DNA of 64,000 bases from Allomyces macrogynus ATCC 38327 (lineage: Eukaryota; Blastocladiomycota; Blastocladiomycetes; Blastocladiales; Blastocladiaceae): assembly GCA_000151295.1 (NCBI GenBank), contig GG745330.1:1016437-1080436 (forward strand), written 5' to 3'. How positions within the stretch are numbered: position 1 is the stretch's first letter; each line of letters starts with the position of its first letter. The translations under genes and the position numbers were made by a program. The notes under the pieces were generated by a model. It was not told the DNA's origin, did not search any database, and was given only the letters and a program-made list of their open reading frames with translations. Below, piece after piece: positions 1-10,841 of the stretch.

Positions 1-301
1 TAGCCGACCACCGACCGGAGACGGCATCTCACAGCGGTGGCCTTATACCTGGCTCTGTCCCGGGGGGGGCCCACGGAAAGGGCTTGAAATGCCCCCCCCA
101 GTAAGGCATCGCAAAAGTTTCTATGGGTCGCGGCCCGCCGCGGGTCGGGGATCCCCGGTCGCGGCGGTCAGCGCGGCCGCGCGCACCGCGGAAGGGCGGG
201 GGCGCGTGCAGCGGCATTTGCAGCGGCAGAGGCGGGCGCGGCGGCACGTCGTCGCGGATCTCGCCGTCCGACATGTCGACGTCGTCGTCGTAAGAGGCCA
301 T
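1..301 (-). CDS. Hypothetical protein, N-terminal part only (runs off window)
   Basis: An ATG at 301 (minus strand) opens a 90-codon frame. It begins MASYDDDVDMSDGEIRDD and turns proline-rich, which looks like a real acidic, disordered N-terminus rather than a shadow frame. The frame closes at 29, so an intron probably lies before that; a GTATAAG at about 41-47 could be a donor. It is divergent from the chitin synthase-like gene, with about 530 bp between the two starts. No domain is visible and I do not recognise the product. The first 20-40 residues are the only part I would defend. Confidence 0.35.
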
Positions 302-830
302 CTTGTAAGGGCGCGACGGCGGGGCGGGCGGCCTCGGGGGACGCGGTGCGGAAGAGCGGGCGGGTGGTCTTTAGGTCGTATGGCGCGTGGGTTAGGGGCG
401 CTGTTGGCAGCTCCTCGCCGTCACGACTATGTCGTGGAGCGCGGCCGTCGTCGCGGAGGTAGGGTGCGGCGCGGCGACCTTCGGCGTGGCGGTGAGACAA
501 GACCGACTCAGTCAGCCGCGAGCGAGGCACGTGCAGTCGCGTGACTTCCCACTGAAGCATGGCCTGCTTGTCTTGCCGCCACCGCCACAGGCTCACCAAC
601 CAAAGCAAACGAACCACCCACCGCTGCCGTCGCGATTCCCGCGCTCGAACCATCTGTCGTGCGCCGCCACGCGCTCCCCGACAGAGCGCCGCCGACGCTC
701 CGCGACTTGCTGCATTGCGGCCGCTCGAGCATGCCCGCGCGAGCTCTGATCTGTGCCTGATCCGCTATCGACTTGTAGCTCCAACCCGCCCCTGATCTGC
801 TCACCAACCAGCACAGCACCCCAAGCCGCC
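302..830. promoter_or_regulatory. Divergent intergenic region
   Basis: About 530 bp between the unknown minus-strand gene and the chitin synthase-like gene. Several open frames overlap here on both strands but none has coding character. The sequence just before 831 is a pyrimidine- and CCA-rich leader ending in a Kozak-like GCCGCC-ATG. It should hold two 5' UTRs and a shared promoter. I see no clear TATA element. Confidence 0.5.
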
Positions 831-3800
831 ATGCCGCGCGTGCGCCTGCACCCGTGCCTGCGGCGCGCGCTCGTGCCCGTGCTCGCCGCGCTGCTCGGCA
901 CCGTCTGCGGCCTCATCCTGTTCCGTCTCTACCCGGAATTCTGCCGCCAGTCGCTCTACAACTCGCGCCACGTCTGCTCCAACAACCTCGTCTCCGTCCA
1001 CGGCTATGTCGCCGACCTCTCGCGTGCCACGTCGCCGCGCCTGCAGACCGTGCACGCCAAGTATGCCGGTCGCGACATCTCGCCGCTCGTGCCGCGCTGG
1101 CTGATCCTCGCGCACCGCCCGGAGGCGGACACACTCGTCGACGGCGATTTGGCAGAGTGCGTGAGCGACACACTCGTCGCCGATGCTTGGCTCGCGCTGC
1201 ACCTCGACCGCATCAACAATACGAACGTGATTGTGGGCGCCGACGGCCGGCTCGTCAAATGCGCTGCACCGCTGCCCGTCAACTGTACCGCGTCCAACAA
1301 CACCAGCAGCACGGCGACCACCAGCATCCCCGCTCCGGCACCGACCAACGACAAGAGCAAACCCACGTCGAAAACCGGCGACTGGGACGCATGCATCAAC
1401 GACGCGACCGACCTCGCCGAACTCATGTCCCTCGTCGTTGGCGAGGCCCTGATCACGAGCGACGTTTACCAGCACCCGTCTACCGGCACCGTGGAGCGCA
1501 ACGGCCAAATCCGCAAACTCGACAACCTGCTGCACATCAACGGCCTCGTGCTCAACGTGACCACCTACCTGCGGCACGCGCTCCTGTCGCGCGCACAATC
1601 CACGTCGGCCAACGAGTCGCTGATCCGCTCAGGCGACACGGCCTATCTGCCCGACCCGGTCAACCAGTGGATCATGGACGTGCGCACGACCAAGGACCGT
1701 GCCATGGTCGACCACGCCGAGACTTTGCTTGCGGAACGCGCCAAGGACCAGGACCAGCTCGACAAGTGGAAACGGTGCCTTGTAAAGCTGTTTTATGTTG
1801 GCAAGCTCAGCTCCGTCATGTACCGCCAGTGCTGGTCGCGCAACTGGCTGTTACTCGTCGTGCTCGGCGGGTCCGCGCTCGTCTTCACCGTCAAGGTCTT
1901 GTTTGCCGCGATTACCGTCCTGCGCCGGTCGGGTCCGGGCCACGGCGTCATTCGCATCGTTGACGTTGTGTTCTGCTGCGCGTGGTCCCGCCGTCGCCAT
2001 GGCCGGCTGCAAAAGCAAAAGCAGGCGCGGTCCGCTGCACACACGTCGGTCGACGGCGGTCCGGCCAAGCTCGGCAAGTTTAGCGTCACCGTCACTGCCG
2101 ATCCGTCAGCGTCCCCCAGGACCTTGCCCGTGACCGACGCTAGCATTGGCGACGACGACGAGGCGCACCGCGCCGAGCACCGCCGTGGGCCCGTATTGTT
2201 CCTCGTCCCGCTATTTGCCGAGCCCGTGACCGTGATCCAGCGCACGCTCTCGAGCATTGTGCAGAGCGAGGCGCGGCACAAGGCCCTGCTCGTCATTTGC
2301 GACGGCAACGTCCAGCCCGTTGGCGAAATCAAAGACACGTATCGCGCCGTCCTCGATCACTTGCGGTACCGCCCGCCGCCACGGCTCGCGCTCGCTGCGG
2401 CCGCGTCGGGGGCACCGCTCGCCTTGGGGCACGTCGACGGCGCGTCGGTCACGTTCCAGTACATGTCGACGGGCGAGGGCGCCAAGCAGTGGAATGTCGC
2501 GCGGCTGTTTTCCGGGTACTGCACAGACGAGAACGGCGCAACCGTGCCGTACGTTGTGCTCGTCAAGATTGGCCACCCGGCGGAACGTGCCGCGGGCACA
2601 CCGCTTCCGGGGAACCGCGGTAAGCGCGACTCGCTGCTCATGGCGCTGCGGTTCCTGCAGTTCGCGGCGACGCGGCCCGCGCACTGTGACGCGACTGCTG
2701 CCGCTGCAATGACCGATTTCGACGGCAACGACGCGGGCGCCCCGCCCGCCTTTTCGCTCGCGCAGGCCATTTATCTGGCCTTTGCGGCGACAGGACTCGA
2801 CCCGCGGCAAATCGAGTTCCTGTGTAGTGTCGACGGCGACACGGCCGTGCAGCGCACGGCGCCGCGAATCCTCACCGAGTACCTGACGCGCAACCGCGAC
2901 GTGGCCGCCGCGTGCGGGTCGCTGATTCCCGATAACGCGTTCACGTCGCTGTGGAGCATGTGTGCCGCGTATCGGCTCTACGTCACGACACACCTGCGGC
3001 TCGCATGGCAGCAGTGGACGCGGCTGACCATCTTGAACCCGGGGTTCGCCATGTACCGTGTGCAGACGGTCTTGCCGCCGCCGCCCGTGCCAGACGCCGT
3101 GGATACCGCATCGACTGGTGGACGCCGTGCGGGTTCGCCCGCCGAGTCGCTGCGGCAGATTTACAACAACGATGCGCCGAACCTCGACGTGATTGATTTG
3201 GCCGACGCCGATGCGCCGCGGGCGCACTCGTTTGACCGGCGCAGCCTCGGCAGCAGCATCAATTCGGTCTCGCCTTTGCGCGCGTCCGGGTCGTCGGCCG
3301 CGGCCATTTCGATCACGACGCAGTCGCCGCTTGTCGTCGCGCACGACTTGGTGGTTGCGCGGCTCGGTCACCCGACGCTCACGACCGCGTTCGAGCGCAA
3401 CCTCTACTTCCTCGGCGAAGACCTCGTGCTCGGCACGCTGTTGCAGCTTGCGCACCCGCAACTACGGCTCGCATACGTGCCGCGCGCGCGCGCCTGGACC
3501 AAGGTCCCGACCAGTCTCTTGCACACGTTCCAGTGGCTGCGGCGCGGGTGGCTCGCACACGTGTTTGTCACGCTCGATGCACTGTGGGCACCGATCGTGC
3601 CGGGCGCGCGCAAGAAGCCGTGCCCGATCCGGCAGCGCATGCAGAGGAAGCGCGCGTTGGGCGAGGAGAAGGCCGCGGCTGAAGCGGTGGCGGTCGATGC
3701 GATGCCGCCGACGTCGAGCGAGGAAATCGAGCCGCTGACGGTGAGCGAGCGGCTTGTGCGGTTCTTGTCGCGCACGACGAGTTTCTTTTCACTGGTCATG

Positions 3801-4784
3801 GCGCTGCTCATGCCATCGATCTACGCGTACGGAATCGTGCTGATCTGGTCGGCGATCAAGTGGAAACCGCTTTTTGTGCTGTGCAGTATCCAGGCGTGGG
3901 GCGTCGCTGCGGGCGTGCACGTCTTGACGTTGATCGTGACGGGCCGGTGGGACGTGGTCGCGCAACTCATGGCCTACTTGACGGCCGGCCTGCCCCTCGT
4001 CCTCGTTGCGAGCCCCGTGTTTGCCATGTTCTCCGTGACCCGCCCGCGGTGGTCTGACCAGTGGTGCGCACAGGGCGCCGACGTGTGCATGCGCGTGCCT
4101 GGCGCCATGGCCGACGCGTCCGTTGACGACGTCGCCGTGGCCATGGCCATTTCCCCGCCGACGTCCGGGACCGGTAAACGCATGACCATGATCGTGCCCG
4201 CGCCCGTCATGACACGCAGGGACAGCGTCTCGACTTTTGCCGACACCGACGGCGGAATCGACCTCGCCGCAGCTGTCTCGCCGCCAGACTTACTTGCGAG
4301 TCCCGCAGCGCGCGCGCTCGACACTCCGCCACCGTCGCTCCCGACGGACCGTGCCCCGCTGCACGCGGTGGCCATGCCCGCCGACTTCCCCGCACAGTGG
4401 GCCGACGAGGATTTACCCGAGACCGTGCTCGGCATGCGCACGTCTATGTTCCGCACACGTGCGGCCGCAGCCGTCGCGCGCGTCGCCGGCCGGCTCGCGA
4501 CCCACCCGCAGTGTGTCGTGCTGGCCGCGTACGCGTACTGGGACGAGGCCGCGGCGGCTCCCGCCGACCTGATCAACGATGACCGCGTTGCGGCGGCGAC
4601 GCGGTGGTTCGTGGATGAAGTGACACGGCAGCTCGCACGCGAGGTCGGGGATAAGGTCGTGTTGCTCGATTACCTGGTCGAGTGGGAGGTGCGGCTGTAT
4701 TGGGCGGCGCACGCCGAGACGCATTCGTCGCTCGCGGATGAGGGGCCGGGTGGTAGTCAGGTGGAGTGCGGGCGCGGCGCGTAG
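831..4784 (+). CDS. Chitin synthase-like family 2 glycosyltransferase, membrane bound
   Basis: A single uninterrupted frame of 1,317 residues. I start at the ATG at 831 (GCCGCCATG); an upstream extension would need a non-ATG start. Transmembrane segments lie at about residues 12-31 and 337-363, with a C-terminal cluster at about 982-1069. The catalytic core has chitin synthase landmarks: a nucleotide-sugar block near residue 455 (LFLVPLFAEPV, then LLVICDGNV), the DxD-type SVDGDT near 667, GEDLVLGTLL near 862 and QWLRRGW near 901, the counterpart of QxxRW. Chitin synthases transfer GlcNAc from UDP-GlcNAc into extruded chitin at the plasma membrane. Here the classic Q(R/Q)RRW is relaxed and the residue after DxD differs, so this is a divergent class; another beta-glycan synthase is possible. 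A disordered tail follows the last membrane segment. Confidence 0.8.
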   Translation: MPRVRLHPCLRRALVPVLAALLGTVCGLILFRLYPEFCRQSLYNSRHVCSNNLVSVHGYVADLSRATSPRLQTVHAKYAGRDISPLVPRWLILAHRPEADTLVDGDLAECVSDTLVADAWLALHLDRINNTNVIVGADGRLVKCAAPLPVNCTASNNTSSTATTSIPAPAPTNDKSKPTSKTGDWDACINDATDLAELMSLVVGEALITSDVYQHPSTGTVERNGQIRKLDNLLHINGLVLNVTTYLRHALLSRAQSTSANESLIRSGDTAYLPDPVNQWIMDVRTTKDRAMVDHAETLLAERAKDQDQLDKWKRCLVKLFYVGKLSSVMYRQCWSRNWLLLVVLGGSALVFTVKVLFAAITVLRRSGPGHGVIRIVDVVFCCAWSRRRHGRLQKQKQARSAAHTSVDGGPAKLGKFSVTVTADPSASPRTLPVTDASIGDDDEAHRAEHRRGPVLFLVPLFAEPVTVIQRTLSSIVQSEARHKALLVICDGNVQPVGEIKDTYRAVLDHLRYRPPPRLALAAAASGAPLALGHVDGASVTFQYMSTGEGAKQWNVARLFSGYCTDENGATVPYVVLVKIGHPAERAAGTPLPGNRGKRDSLLMALRFLQFAATRPAHCDATAAAAMTDFDGNDAGAPPAFSLAQAIYLAFAATGLDPRQIEFLCSVDGDTAVQRTAPRILTEYLTRNRDVAAACGSLIPDNAFTSLWSMCAAYRLYVTTHLRLAWQQWTRLTILNPGFAMYRVQTVLPPPPVPDAVDTASTGGRRAGSPAESLRQIYNNDAPNLDVIDLADADAPRAHSFDRRSLGSSINSVSPLRASGSSAAAISITTQSPLVVAHDLVVARLGHPTLTTAFERNLYFLGEDLVLGTLLQLAHPQLRLAYVPRARAWTKVPTSLLHTFQWLRRGWLAHVFVTLDALWAPIVPGARKKPCPIRQRMQRKRALGEEKAAAEAVAVDAMPPTSSEEIEPLTVSERLVRFLSRTTSFFSLVMALLMPSIYAYGIVLIWSAIKWKPLFVLCSIQAWGVAAGVHVLTLIVTGRWDVVAQLMAYLTAGLPLVLVASPVFAMFSVTRPRWSDQWCAQGADVCMRVPGAMADASVDDVAVAMAISPPTSGTGKRMTMIVPAPVMTRRDSVSTFADTDGGIDLAAAVSPPDLLASPAARALDTPPPSLPTDRAPLHAVAMPADFPAQWADEDLPETVLGMRTSMFRTRAAAAVARVAGRLATHPQCVVLAAYAYWDEAAAAPADLINDDRVAAATRWFVDEVTRQLAREVGDKVVLLDYLVEWEVRLYWAAHAETHSSLADEGPGGSQVECGRGA

Positions 4785-5741
4785 AGAGATGAGCAGGGGT
4801 AGTGGGCTTGGGCGTCAGATGGTGAGCGCTGGACGTGCGCTGCGATCGCCCGCTTGTCGGTTCTGTTTTTTTTTTTATTTTGCCTGGACGTTTTGTGTAT
4901 TCCGGTCCGCTTGTCTTTTCTGATCTTGTTGTTGGTCGCCCGCTGGTTCGATTTTTGGTGCGTCGTTGTTTATTACCCCGGGCCAGTGCGCTGCGGCGCG
5001 ATGCTGTGCAGTCGACGAGAAATAGACGCTTTGAAGCACATTTGAAGGTCGCGTGCGCGTGTACGGGAGGCAGGGCAAGTGTGAAGAAACGTCGCTGGGC
5101 GCGTCGTGGGTACTCGCAATGGACATGGTGGAGACGGCGGATCAGCGCGGGCGCGATACTCCAAACCATGACTTGACCTGCGCAACAACTATTCCATCGC
5201 GTCCGTGTCAACGTTTCCAGACTTCCGAGCCATCTCTCACACACAACCTGCGCAGAGAGGGCGATGCCAATCCAGCCACTTTTACGAGCAACAACTGGGT
5301 GGAGAACACTCACGACATGCTTCTAAGTGTTTCTTGCTGGGATTTTGGTACTGGTGGCGACGTAGGAACTGAGGGATCAGGCGCCGTGCACCAGGTCAAT
5401 TGAGTAGCATTTGCCAACAACACGCCCGTCGCTCAGCGAGCGCGCAGCTGGCCTGCGACAGTGCCAAACGCCAGCGCGAGATCTCATTTTGCTTCCGGGC
5501 CAACCGTGGAACCCAAGGTGGCCACGGCAGCATCTCGGCGTCAACGTTGCTTTTGATGTTGCAGCCACCAACGACAAGACTCGGTCGCCAGCACGGAGCG
5601 CCACGCGCGCTACCAGGCGCGACTGCGCCTGCCGCTCTGTGCCTGCCGCTGGCCTTGCTGTGGTCGACCCGCGGCCGGCATCTCCTTCTCTCCCCCACCA
5701 CCCACAGCAGCAACCAGCACCAACCCGCCGCAAACGCAACC
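4785..5741. other. Intergenic: 3' region of the GT2 gene and 5' region of the cullin
   Basis: No gene is supported. The first 250 bp are T-rich, with a T11 run at about 4866-4876, and look like a 3' UTR or transcript-end region. The last 150 bp are CCA-rich leader typical of the 5' UTRs in this window. Confidence 0.5.
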
Positions 5742-8470
5742 ATGTACTCGTCCGGCTCGTCCTCGAGCGCTGAAGGATCGGCGGGCGCGCACCGCCGCGT
5801 CAAGATCCGGCCCGTGCGCAAGGTGGGGCGGCTCTTGCAGACCATTTCCAGCTTGCCACTTGGACGCTTGCGATTGACCCTCGAGCGCGACCACGTCGCT
5901 AGGCCAACGACTCGGAGCACGATGCGAGCATGGATGTTGTGCTGCGCGCCATGGACGTGATTTACCGGCCCGACGCGTCGTCGCTGTCATTTGAGGAAAT
6001 CTATCGGTCCAACTACACGCTGGTTCCTACACCAGGCGCGGCGACGACCTGCACCGCCGCCTGCTCACGACCATGCAGACCATTTCTTGCTGCCGATGTG
6101 GCCGCCAAGCTTGCGCCCGCTCGTCGGTGGCGGTGCCGGAGATTATGGTGGTGACCAGGGCCGCGTGTTCCTGCGCGCCGTGGCCGGGCTCTGGGAGCAT
6201 TTTGCGACGTCGCTCAAGCTCATGGGTGACGTGCTCATGTACATGGTGCGTGTCGCAGTCGCGCTGTTGCCGCTGTGATGCTGGGGGTGCGATGACTCAC
6301 GTTACGCGCCTGCACTGGGCGACCGAAGGACAAGAACCACTGCCGACGCCCGCCAAAGAACCTGCCGTCGTCCTGGGAACTCGGCCTACTTGTGTTCCGC
6401 GACCACGTCCTGCGGTCGACTGCCGTGCCCGTGCGCGCGACGCTGCGCGCGTGTCTGCTCGACCAGATTGCCGCGGAGCGCAACGGCGACGTGATTGATC
6501 CATCGCTGATGCGCCGCGTCTTGACCATGCTCGTCGATCTCGGCCATTCGACGGCAGACCCGCTAGGTCGGTTCTGGTGCCATTCCCCGCTGCTCGCGCA
6601 CCGCGCGCACCGCACTCATTCGTCGAGCTGCTTGTAGGCGTCAAGCACCCGACGCACATCTTCGGCGAAACAGTCCCGCAAGGGTCCGTCTACCAGGCCG
6701 ACTTTGAAGCGGCGTTTCTCGCGGCCACGACCGACTTTTACAAGGCCGAGGCGCAGCGACTCGTGCCGTCGCTCGACGTGGCCACGTACTTGGCGCAATG
6801 TGAGACGCGGCTGCAAGAAGAGGAGCGCCGCGTGCAGCAATATGTGCACGTATCCACGCTCCGGATGCTGTTGCAGCGCGCGCGCGAGCAGCTGCTGTCT
6901 GAACACGTTGCGACGCTTCTGCAGACGGGGCTTGCCCCACTGCTCTTCACTCCTGTGCACGATCCTGACCTGAACCGCCTGTTCCGTCTGCTCGACCCGG
7001 TTCCCGACGGGCACAGTACACTGCTCGATGCGATCGCCGCGGAACTCGCCGCGCGCGGGCAAGCGATCCACGCTCTTGTCACGGACGACGCGCGCGACCC
7101 GGCGGTCCCGTGGATGGACGCGGTCCTTGCGCTCGACCGGCGCGTGACGCGTGTCTTGACCGCGTGCTTTGCCGGCAAACCCGAGTTTGAAAAGCGCATG
7201 CAGACGGCGCTCGCGGGTGTGACTCACGCGCAGCCCAAGGCGGCTGAACTGATGGCCCAGTTTTTGGACGTGCATTTGCGCCGCGGCGCTGTGAAGAAGG
7301 GCGAGGACGAGATCGAGGCCGTACTCAAGGACGCCGTGAAGGTCTTGCATTTCCTGCACGACAAGGACACGTTTGAGCGGTTCTACAACCAGCATCTCGC
7401 GCGGCGCCTGTTGCGCAAACAGTCGGCGTCCGAAGAGTTGGAAAAGGCGGTGATTGCCGACTTGCGCACGCTCGGTGGGTCGCAGTTCACAACGCGGTTT
7501 GAGAAAATGCTCGGGGATATGTCGGTCTCGCGCGACCTGGCCGCGCAGTTCAAGGACGCGTGCCGTGCGACAGAGGCGAGATTGGTGGACTTGAGCGTGA
7601 ATGTCCTGACATCGTCGCTGTGGCCCGTGGCGGCCGAGGGGGCCGACAAAGCCGCTTGCGTCTACCCCGCGCCCGCGCAGGCCGCACTTACGGCGTTTGA
7701 GCAGTTTTACGCGAAACGGCACCCAAAGCGCGTGCTCACGTGGCTGCCGCACTTGGTATGTTTTGGCGCGGTTTGGGTGTGGTGGGTTTGGCCGGGTGCT
7801 AATCACGCTGTATCGCGCGCGTAGGGCACCGCCGAGCTCAAGGCCAACTTCCCGCGCGGCGGCAAGGAGCTGTCGGTCACGACGTTTGCCATGGTCGTGC
7901 TGATGCTCTTCAACGACCGCGACGCGCTGCGGTACGAGGTACGGTCGTCGACGGTGCGAGTACGGCCCGGTGCGATGGCCATCTCACTGAGTTTGCTTTC
8001 ATGTCGAATCGCAGGACATTCGCGCTGAGACCAACATCCCGGAACCCGAGCTCAAGCGCACTTTACAATCGCTGTCGCTCGGCAAGGTCAAGGTACTGGT
8101 CAAGTCCCCACCTACCAAGGAGGTCGCCGAGGGCCACCAGTTTTCCTACAACGGCGACTTCAAGGACGCCAAGTACAAGATCAAGGTGAGCGCGATTGCG
8201 GCGCGTGCCGACGTGGACGCGGAGCGGGCGCAGACGCTGCAAAAAGTGGAGGAGGAGCGGGCGCAGATCACAGATGCGACGGTCGTGCGCATCATGAAGG
8301 CCCGCAAGACCATGGCGCACAATGAACTCGTGACGGAGACGGTGCGGCAACTGGCCGCGCGGTTCATGGCGAGCCCAGCGCTCGTCAAGAAGCGCATCGA
8401 GTCGTTGATTGAGCGCGAGTTCTTGGAGCGCGCGGCCGGCGCGCACAGTGTGTATAATTATCTTGCGTAA
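5742..8470 (+). CDS. CUL3: Cullin, CUL3-like scaffold of a RING ubiquitin ligase (frame breaks in exon 2)
   Basis: Six exons by hand: 5742-5822, 5903-6245, 6329-6566, 6638-7755, 7825-7938, 8015-8470. Cullins bind a substrate adaptor N-terminally and RBX1 plus the E2 C-terminally. The N-terminus has KIRPVRK and LSFEEIYRSNYTLV, matching the CUL3 start. The cullin homology block includes LHFLHDKDTFERFYNQHLAR, and the C-terminal winged helix ends YNYLA. The neddylation motif VVRIMKARKTMAHNEL is intact, with its lysine. Exon 2 only reads through if four extra bases are removed, at 6026-6027, 6035-6036, 6083-6085 and 6116-6118. With those removed every splice phase closes and the product is 781 residues, close to the family length of about 770. 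Parts of the C-terminus also resemble CUL4, so the subfamily is less sure than the family. Confidence 0.9.
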
Positions 8471-9558
8471 AGGACCATCTATTCCTGTCAATTTATCGGG
8501 ATCAGCTCCTGCGCTCGTCAGCGGAAAAACCTCATCGCTGAACAGAGCACAAACAATCGCGGCACCGCTTCTTATTTGACGCCGCTGCCAACAGCTGAAT
8601 CGTTGCGGGAATGGTTTTCGCCCTGGACGGTTCATGCTTCTCACCTGGTCTCTTTGGACCCACTGATGTTGGCGCACTCTCAAGGCAACATCGCGGGTAA
8701 TGACCGGGTGGAGAGTGTTCGCGGTTGGCCAAGGAAAGTATCTAACGAGGAAAACAAAGGCAATGGCCGTCAGCGGGTCCATATATTTGGTCCTCTCGAG
8801 CCAGGCATGGCGGCTCTAATGTGCTCCTGGCCACTTGCTGGGATGTCGTTCATGAAACCATGCTCGCACAGGCCTTTCAGCAGGTGGAGAAGAAACGATT
8901 CCAAACAACGAATGCATTTCTCTTGCGAATGTGAAGGCTTTGAAGACAGAAGCGACCAATTTAACAGCTTGTGGTTGTTCAATTCATGGTCAATATCACA
9001 TCAGTGTGATTATCAACCATGTTCGCGTTTCGGTGGCTCGGCAAACCCCATGGGCCGGGAAGCACGCACATTTTGCAACATTATGATTGTGCTGGAAATA
9101 TTTCAAAGTCACTTGCGGCAAAACGGTGATGAGCAGAACTCTTGGCCGCTTGCCAGAAGGACAGCGCTGCAAATGACATCGCCTCTCAGTGTAGCGCCAG
9201 AGCTGGGCCTGCGACGAAGAGGGGATCCGCGAAGGACGTTCCAATTTCAACATACGGTCGCAGTTAGCAAGCCGCCTGAAGGAATGTGTGACATTGCCGG
9301 GTGGCTGTTTTGACAACAATTGACACGTCTCGCGTCTTCTCACGGTCCCGCTCTGATCACTGATCCCAGTTGCAGATCGACGTCGACACCTCGAGTCTCT
9401 GGCCATCACGTCGCCCACTTGGCAACGCACCACCCGCATAGTCTGGCACAATTGTCATCTGGACCGCTCCTGAACCAAGGCGCAGATTGGACCAACTGCA
9501 CGTCAAGCCGACCTGATCCCCGACAACTCCAGCTCCTCCGCGCCAGCTACAACCAATA
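8471..9558. other. Intergenic, about 1.1 kb, less GC-rich
   Basis: This stretch is more AT-rich than the genes around it. It holds one long open frame (8576-9313, plus) that lacks an ATG start and shows no domain or normal codon character. I see no gene here. The last 60 bases are the CCA-rich leader of RSPH9. Confidence 0.45.
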
Positions 9559-10682
9559 ATGAACGGCAGCAACCTGCACGTCGATACCTTTGGGTCCAAG
9601 GGCATTGGTCTCAGCACCGAGGAGCGCGCGTGTCTGGCCACCTCGCTCGTTGGCCTGACGAGCTCGCAGGCTTTTTCGTCGGCGGATTTCTGGGGCAAGA
9701 TTGCGACCGCCGACGTGAGCAAAGACTATTACGTTGCCGTCGCCTACCACGGTGATCCGTTTGCGCCCACCATCTTCATGTGGTGCGTCTTGTTGGCCAG
9801 CTGCTGGAGCCGGATTCGCATGTGGTCTCACGCGTGCATTTGGGGTTGGGTGCAGTCAAGACGCGCTCAACTGGGTCCAGGCACCCAATGTGACCGACGA
9901 TGAAATGCACGCGGCCGCTGACCTGCGCGCTGCGTTCATGGGCGACCCGGCGTTCGAGTTCCCGCTGCGTACGTCTTGTCTCGCTTCCGTTCCCGCGTAA
10001 ATAGACTCATTTGCCGGGAACGAACCTGTCTCTTTAGCCAATGGCGCCGCTGGTGTGCGTTTCCACGCACCCGATCCGTGCGCCCGCGGTCCACTCACGC
10101 GCAACACCGACAGACGCTCCCAGAAGCCAAGCGGCTCACGGCCGTCGTGCAGTGCATCCTGCGTGACGCCCACATCGTCCCGCGCGGCGCCTACTTCCGC
10201 GACTCGCTCGGCAAGCTGCAGCGTAACGCGACATTTGCTGGTTCGTACCCCTCCTATGGACCCGCTCCGTCCTCTCAACCTGCTGGCAAGGCGGCTCACA
10301 CCGCTCCTCAATAGGTCTCCGCCCGCACGACGTGACGCGACTCGCGTCGTACGTACACCTGCGGCCCGCGGCCACGTCGGACGCGCAGCTCGCGCGGCCC
10401 GATTTCGAGGACGCGGTCGACGTGCTCGACACTGTGGAACACGACCAACCCAAGGGTGCGTTGTGCATGACGGTTCGGATGCGCGAGCAACAACGGAAGA
10501 TGCGCTGACATTTTGAGACCAATGTAGGCTGCTGGGTCGTGGAAAAGAGCGTCATGAACGTGGTTCTGAGCAGTTTGATCTGGCCTGGGTACCACCATGC
10601 GACGAGCGTCGCCGACGCGTCGTTTGCGAGCATCTATGTCGGCCAGGGCAAGAAGAACCTCGACGCTGGGTTCATGATTTGA
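9559..10682 (+). CDS. RSPH9: Radial spoke head protein 9 homologue
   Basis: Six exons: 9559-9782, 9856-9968, 10038-10054, 10114-10240, 10315-10455, 10528-10682. Phases close and give 258 residues (human RSPH9 has 276). RSPH9 is a structural part of the radial spoke head, which links spokes to the central pair in motile 9+2 axonemes. Matching landmarks in order are GLSTEERACLATSL near the N-terminus, DFWGKI, DLRAAFMGDPAFEF, AHIVPRGAYFRDSLGKLQRN, KGCWVVEKS, SLIWPG and the C-terminal IYVGQGKKNLDAGFMI. Exon 3 is only 17 bases and is required to keep frame between the blocks on either side. The gene converges on NHEJ1, with 159 bp between stops. It implies a flagellated cell stage. Confidence 0.92.
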
Positions 10683-10841
10683 TTCGTGTGGTCTACTGCC
10701 GTGGGGCTGACGGGTTGGTTGGGACGGTTGGGACTACACGCCATCATTTCATTTCATCGAATTATGTTTCCTCATTTCATTTCTCGTTTCATCCCAGTCG
10801 GTCCAGAATCGCACATGTCCATCCAGAATCGCACATGTCCA
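10683..10841. repeat. Convergent 3' region with a 20-bp tandem duplication
   Basis: Between the RSPH9 stop and the NHEJ1 stop. A 20-bp unit beginning CCAGAATCGCAC is repeated twice in direct orientation at 10803-10822 and 10823-10842. The second copy touches the NHEJ1 stop codon. The rest is short 3' UTR sequence. Confidence 0.7.

Noticed and set aside
753..830. N-terminal extension of the chitin synthase-like gene
   Set aside because: It would need a GTG start; the ATG at 831 has a Kozak-like context and precedes the first membrane segment.
8576..9313. 245-codon open frame between cullin and RSPH9
   Set aside because: No ATG start, base composition unlike genes here, no domain; better read as intergenic.
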